Below are positions 60,204-64,000 of a stretch of 64,000 bases of DNA, piece after piece. The stretch spans positions 496,001 through 560,000 of the forward strand of contig NZ_AOLN01000011.1 of assembly GCF_000337815.1 (NCBI RefSeq). Direction: 5' to 3'. This DNA is from Haloferax mucosum ATCC BAA-1512. Its GTDB lineage: Archaea; Halobacteriota; Halobacteria; Halobacteriales; Haloferacaceae. The position numbers and the translations under genes are program-made. Below the pieces are notes generated by a model. The model had not been told where the DNA came from and made no database searches. It saw nothing but the letters and a program-made list of their open reading frames with translations. Position 1 is the stretch's first letter. The number at the start of each line of letters is the position of its first letter.

Positions 60204-61409
60204 ATGAACGATTATGAATTACACCGTGAGACTCTCGCGGTGACCCACGGCGAACGCGGCCAGACACCTGCACCGGGCGTCGAGGACGTTACCATCCCGG
60301 TCCATCTCTCTTCGACGTACTCGATTCCCGACGTAGACCCCGATGCCGACCTCGAATCGCTCGACCCCGACGCGGGCGAGTATCTCTACTCTCGGCTCTC
60401 GAATCCGACGCGGAACGCTCTCGAACACCGACTCGCGGCGCTCGAAGGCGGTACACACGCGCTCGCGTTCGTCTCCGGGACAGCGGCTATCGCGGCGACC
60501 ATGACAGCGGTCGTCCACCCCGGGGACCACATCGTCGCGTTCGAAGACCTCTACGGTGGCACGAAGACGATGCTGAACCGCCTGTTCGCCGAGCGACTCG
60601 GCGTTGACGTGACGTTCGTCGATGCGACCGATACCGACGAAGTCGAAGCCGCGATGCGCGACGAGACGCGACTCGTCTGGATGGAGACGCCGTCGAATCC
60701 GCTCATGCACCTCTGTGACATCGAGGCGATTGCGGCTATCGCCGACGACTGGAACGCGGTTTTCGGCGTTGACAACACGTTCCTCAGTCCGTACTTCCAG
60801 AACCCGTTGTCGCTCGGTGCCGACGTGGTCGTCCACAGCACCACGAAATATCTCAACGGCCACTCTGATTCCATCGGTGGTGCCGTCGTCACCGACCGCG
60901 ACGACATCATGGACGAACTCGCGTTCCTCCAGCGCGTCGGCATGGGGTCGATGCTCTCGCCGTTCGACTCCTATCTGACGCTCCGCGGCATCAAGACGCT
61001 CCCGCTTCGGATGCGCCAACACGAGGAAAACGCGATGGAAATCGCGCGCTTCCTCGAATCACACGACGCCGTCACGCGCGTCCTCTACCCGGGTCTGGAG
61101 TCGCATCCGCAACACGACCTCGCCGCCCGCCAGCAGTCCGGATTTGGCGGCGTTCTCTCGTTCGAACTCGACACCGACCCCGACGGCACGGCCGCGTTCC
61201 TCGGACACCTCGACGAGTTCCCGCTCGCGGTCAGTCTCGGGGGCGTCGAAAGCCTCATCGAACACCCGGCGACGATGACGCACTCGCCGCTCTCGCAGGC
61301 CGACCGGGATACTCTCGGTATCTCGGATTCGTTCCTTCGGCTGTCCGTGGGTGTCGAACACGTTGACGACCTGCTTTCGGATCTCGACGAAGCGCTGGCG
61401 ACGGTCTGA
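60204..61409 (+). CDS. Cystathionine gamma-synthase / gamma-lyase family PLP enzyme
   Basis: A 401-residue Cys/Met-metabolism PLP enzyme, distinct from the two metY genes. It has the start ETLAVTHGERGQTPAPGVED, YSRLSNPTRNALEHRLAALE, VDNTFLSPYFQNP and the PLP lysine in HSTTKYLNGHSDSIGG. The C-terminus includes GGVESLIEHPATMTHSPL, which fits gamma-synthase or gamma-lyase and methionine gamma-lyase. It probably works in transsulfuration; direction not determinable. Monocistronic with its own promoter. Confidence 0.92.
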   Translation: MNDYELHRETLAVTHGERGQTPAPGVEDVTIPVHLSSTYSIPDVDPDADLESLDPDAGEYLYSRLSNPTRNALEHRLAALEGGTHALAFVSGTAAIAATMTAVVHPGDHIVAFEDLYGGTKTMLNRLFAERLGVDVTFVDATDTDEVEAAMRDETRLVWMETPSNPLMHLCDIEAIAAIADDWNAVFGVDNTFLSPYFQNPLSLGADVVVHSTTKYLNGHSDSIGGAVVTDRDDIMDELAFLQRVGMGSMLSPFDSYLTLRGIKTLPLRMRQHEENAMEIARFLESHDAVTRVLYPGLESHPQHDLAARQQSGFGGVLSFELDTDPDGTAAFLGHLDEFPLAVSLGGVESLIEHPATMTHSPLSQADRDTLGISDSFLRLSVGVEHVDDLLSDLDEALATV

Positions 61410-61510
61410 GAAGCCTCTTCCGTTTCACCGCTCGGTCGCTCGAAATCCGTCACGTCGGCCATCTAACCGAGGCGTTTAACAGTCCGCCCGGCAGTAGGTA
61501 CGGCAACGCA

Positions 61511-64000
61511 ATGCCGAGCGGAGAATACGACCCGGAAACCGTCGAGGCGAAGTGGCAAGAGAGGTGGGTTGACGAAGACCTGTACGCATACCCGGAGCGT
61601 GCGGTAGACCCCGACACTGTATTCTCTATCGACTCGCCGCCGCCGACGGTGTCCGGGAGTCTCCATTGGGGCCACGTCTACGGCTTCACCCTCCAGGATT
61701 TCGTCGCCCGGTTCAACCGGATGCGCGGCAAGGAGGTCTACTTCCCGTTCGGATACGACGACAACGGTATCGCGTCGGAGCTTCTGGCCGAGGATGAACT
61801 CGGTATCAAACACCAAGACTACGAGCGACGTGAGTTCCAGAATCTCTGCCGCGAAGTCACCTCGAAGTACGAAGCGGAGTTCACCGAGAAGATGCAGAAC
61901 CTCGGTATCTCCATCGACTGGGAACAGACGTACCAGACCATCTCACCTGAGGTCCAGCGCGTCTCCCAGCTTTCCTTTATCGACCTCTACGAGAAGGACC
62001 GCCAGTACCGCCAGCGAGCGCCGGCGATTTGGTGTCCCGAGTGTGAGACCGCGATTTCGCAGGTCGAGACCGAAGACGACGAACAGCACGCGCACTTCCA
62101 CGATATCGAGTTCGGCGTCGCCGACTCCGAGGAGTCGTTCGTCATCTCGACGACGCGCCCCGAACTCCTTCCTGCCTGTGTCGCCGTCTTCGTCCACCCC
62201 GACGACGACGAGAACGAACACCTCGTCGGACAGGAAGCCGAGGTGCCGCTTTTCGGTCAGACCGTCCCAATCCTCGAAGACGAGCGCGTTGACCTCGAAA
62301 CCGGGACCGGGCTCGTCATGTGCTGTACCTTCGGCGACCAGACCGACATCGAGTGGTATCAGGCCCACGACCTGCCGCTCCGCGTCGCTATCGACGAATC
62401 CGGTACGATGACTGACGTTGCGGGTGAGTACGCCGGACTGTCTGCGAACGAGGCGCGCGAGGCTATCGTACCCGACCTCGAAGACGTCGGCGCACTGCTC
62501 GAAAAGCGGGCCATCACGCACACGGTCAACGTCCACGAACGCTGTGGCACGAGCGTCGAGTTCCTCGTCAAAGACCAGTGGTACATCAAACTGCTCGACA
62601 AGCGCGAGGAGTACCTCGAAGCGGGTGAGCAGATGGACTGGTATCCCGAAAAGATGTTCACGCGGTACAAAAATTGGATCGAGGGACTCCAGTGGGACTG
62701 GGCCATCTCTCGCCAGCGCTCGTCGGGGATTCCGTTCCCGGTCTGGTACTGCGAGAACTGCGAACACGCCGTCGTCGCCGACCGCGCGGACCTGCCGGTT
62801 GACCCGCTTTCGGACGACCCGCCGGTCGATCGCTGTCCCGACTGCGGCCACGACGAGTTCGTCGCCGAAGACGACGTGTTCGACACGTGGGCGACCTCGT
62901 CGCTGACGCCCCTCATCAACGGTGGGTGGGACTGGAACCCCGAAACCGAGACGATGGAACTCGAACAGCCGGAACTCTACCCGTTCGACATGCGCCCGCA
63001 GGGCCACGACATCATCTCCTTTTGGCTGTTCCACACGGTCGTCAAATGCTACGAGCACACCGGCGAAGTTCCGTTCGACAGCGTGATGATAAACGGAATG
63101 GTCCTCGACGAGAACCGCGAGAAGATGTCGAAGTCCGTCGGCAACGTCGTCTCGCCCGACGAGGTCCTAGAGAAGTTCCCAGTCGATGCCGCTCGCTACT
63201 GGGCCGCCGGAAGCGCCGTCGGCGACGACCTGCCGTATCAAGAGAAAGGTCTTGTCGCGGGCGAGAAACTGATGCGAAAGCTCTGGAACGCCTCCAAACT
63301 CGTCGAGAGCCTCACCGAGGACGCGCCGGAATCGTTCGACCACGACGACCTGGAGGCCATCGACCGCTGGCTTCTCGCGTCGCTCGACCGCGAACTCGAA
63401 TTCGTCACCGAGAAACTGGAGACCCGTGAGTTCTCGAAGGCGCGCGACCGCCTCCGGAGTTTCTTCTGGCACACGTTCTGTGACGACTATCTCGAAATCG
63501 CAAAACAGCGGCTTCGAGAGGGCGACGACCCCGCGGCGGCCTACACGCTCCAGACCGCTCACAAGCGCTTCCTCGTCTGTTTCGCACCCATCCTCGCACA
63601 CGTTACCGAGGAACTGTGGCGCGACATGTACGACGAGTCGAGCGTTCACGACCAGTCGTGGCCCGACCCGCTCGGACTCGACGCCGACTTCGAGGCCGGC
63701 GAAACCGCGATGGCCGTCGTCGGCGCGCTCCGGAAATACAAAAGCGACGCACAACTCTCGATGAACGCGCCGCTCGGCGAGGTCGAAGTTTACGGGCACA
63801 TCTCTGGTCTCGAAGACGACATCAGCGGCGTGATGCACGTCGATTCGCTCACCTCGACCGACGAGGAGCCGCCTATCGAGTCCGTCATCTCGGGTATCGA
63901 CCTCGACTACTCCATCGTCGGCCCCGAGTACGGAAGCAAGGTTCCGGATATCGAGGCCGCACTCGCACAGGACGACTACGAACTCGTCGGCGACGAACTC
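61511..64000 (+). CDS. valS: Valyl-tRNA synthetase (first 830 codons; 3' end outside window)
   Basis: A class I synthetase. The HIGH-type motif is SGSLHWGHVYGF (about residue 50), and KMSKS is intact in REKMSKSVGNVVSPDEVLEK (about 535). The CP1 editing domain has STTRPELLPACVAVFVHPDD. Zinc-like pairs are CPEC (about 175) and CENC with CPDC. The anticodon-binding domain begins near residue 650. The frame is open to base 64000, so the C-terminus lies beyond. Monocistronic within the window. Confidence 0.96.
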   Translation, partial: MPSGEYDPETVEAKWQERWVDEDLYAYPERAVDPDTVFSIDSPPPTVSGSLHWGHVYGFTLQDFVARFNRMRGKEVYFPFGYDDNGIASELLAEDELGIKHQDYERREFQNLCREVTSKYEAEFTEKMQNLGISIDWEQTYQTISPEVQRVSQLSFIDLYEKDRQYRQRAPAIWCPECETAISQVETEDDEQHAHFHDIEFGVADSEESFVISTTRPELLPACVAVFVHPDDDENEHLVGQEAEVPLFGQTVPILEDERVDLETGTGLVMCCTFGDQTDIEWYQAHDLPLRVAIDESGTMTDVAGEYAGLSANEAREAIVPDLEDVGALLEKRAITHTVNVHERCGTSVEFLVKDQWYIKLLDKREEYLEAGEQMDWYPEKMFTRYKNWIEGLQWDWAISRQRSSGIPFPVWYCENCEHAVVADRADLPVDPLSDDPPVDRCPDCGHDEFVAEDDVFDTWATSSLTPLINGGWDWNPETETMELEQPELYPFDMRPQGHDIISFWLFHTVVKCYEHTGEVPFDSVMINGMVLDENREKMSKSVGNVVSPDEVLEKFPVDAARYWAAGSAVGDDLPYQEKGLVAGEKLMRKLWNASKLVESLTEDAPESFDHDDLEAIDRWLLASLDRELEFVTEKLETREFSKARDRLRSFFWHTFCDDYLEIAKQRLREGDDPAAAYTLQTAHKRFLVCFAPILAHVTEELWRDMYDESSVHDQSWPDPLGLDADFEAGETAMAVVGALRKYKSDAQLSMNAPLGEVEVYGHISGLEDDISGVMHVDSLTSTDEEPPIESVISGIDLDYSIVGPEYGSKVPDIEAALAQDDYELVGDEL

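Overview
The window looks like chromosome of a halophilic archaeon of the class Halobacteria, most probably the genus Haloferax. The evidence is high GC, proteins rich in Asp and Glu, AT-rich TATA boxes 25-30 bases upstream of leaderless start codons, and family types such as a halophilic 129-residue [2Fe-2S] ferredoxin, PibD, DUF7344-like and HTH_10 regulators, archaeal-type PheRS and dispersed his genes. From memory the gene order resembles part of the Haloferax volcanii chromosome; no database was searched. There is no rRNA, tRNA, CRISPR array or complete insertion sequence.

Layout. 1-9.3 kb: tail of a chemotaxis transducer, an ABC-2 exporter pair, bacterial-type NAD+ DNA ligase, a class V aminotransferase, a type IV pilin, and a cytochrome P450 below an HTH_10 regulator. 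9.5-13.5 kb: sulfur assimilation into homocysteine (metY-metX overlapping, then a second metY). 13.7-17.3 kb: Pit-type phosphate permease, ferredoxin, prepilin peptidase PibD and hisI. 17.3-24.9 kb: acetyltransferase, GlmM-type mutase, hisA, hisB, small membrane and zinc-finger proteins, an ACT regulator and an IMPACT protein. 25-31 kb: upp, a CobW GTPase with a His-rich metal site, a Get3/ArsA-like ATPase with a 98-residue neighbour, and CstA. 31-39.6 kb: conserved haloarchaeal proteins, thrC, serA, serB and two decayed genes. 39.7-46 kb: a 2-oxoacid dehydrogenase operon (E1 alpha, E1 beta, E2, E3) with lipA upstream. 46.6-54 kb: a Hel308-like helicase, an AT-rich gap, a HAD phosphatase, a NucS-N/zinc-finger fusion, endA and trpS. 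54-64 kb: an ornithine cyclodeaminase-family gene, pheS-pheT, a cystathionine gamma-synthase/lyase and the first 830 codons of valS.

The clearest theme is amino-acid metabolism: Met/Cys, His, Ser and Thr synthesis plus three aminoacyl-tRNA synthetase loci. PibD and a candidate substrate pilin lie 9 kb apart. Lipoate synthase sits just upstream of the lipoate-dependent complex.

Most unusual observations: (1) a Phe-codon-rich mini-ORF followed by hairpins in the long leader of pheST, which resembles a bacterial-style phenylalanine attenuator but may be only a T-rich terminator; (2) a roughly 50% GC block inside trpS, against about 70% just after it; (3) a 285-bp AT-rich element at 49121-49405 bounded by imperfect 24-base inverted repeats with TG...CA ends; (4) very short genes with well-placed promoters, including a 38-residue zinc-ribbon protein; (5) a seven-codon mini-cistron whose stop overlaps the GTG start of E1 alpha; (6) several gene remnants.
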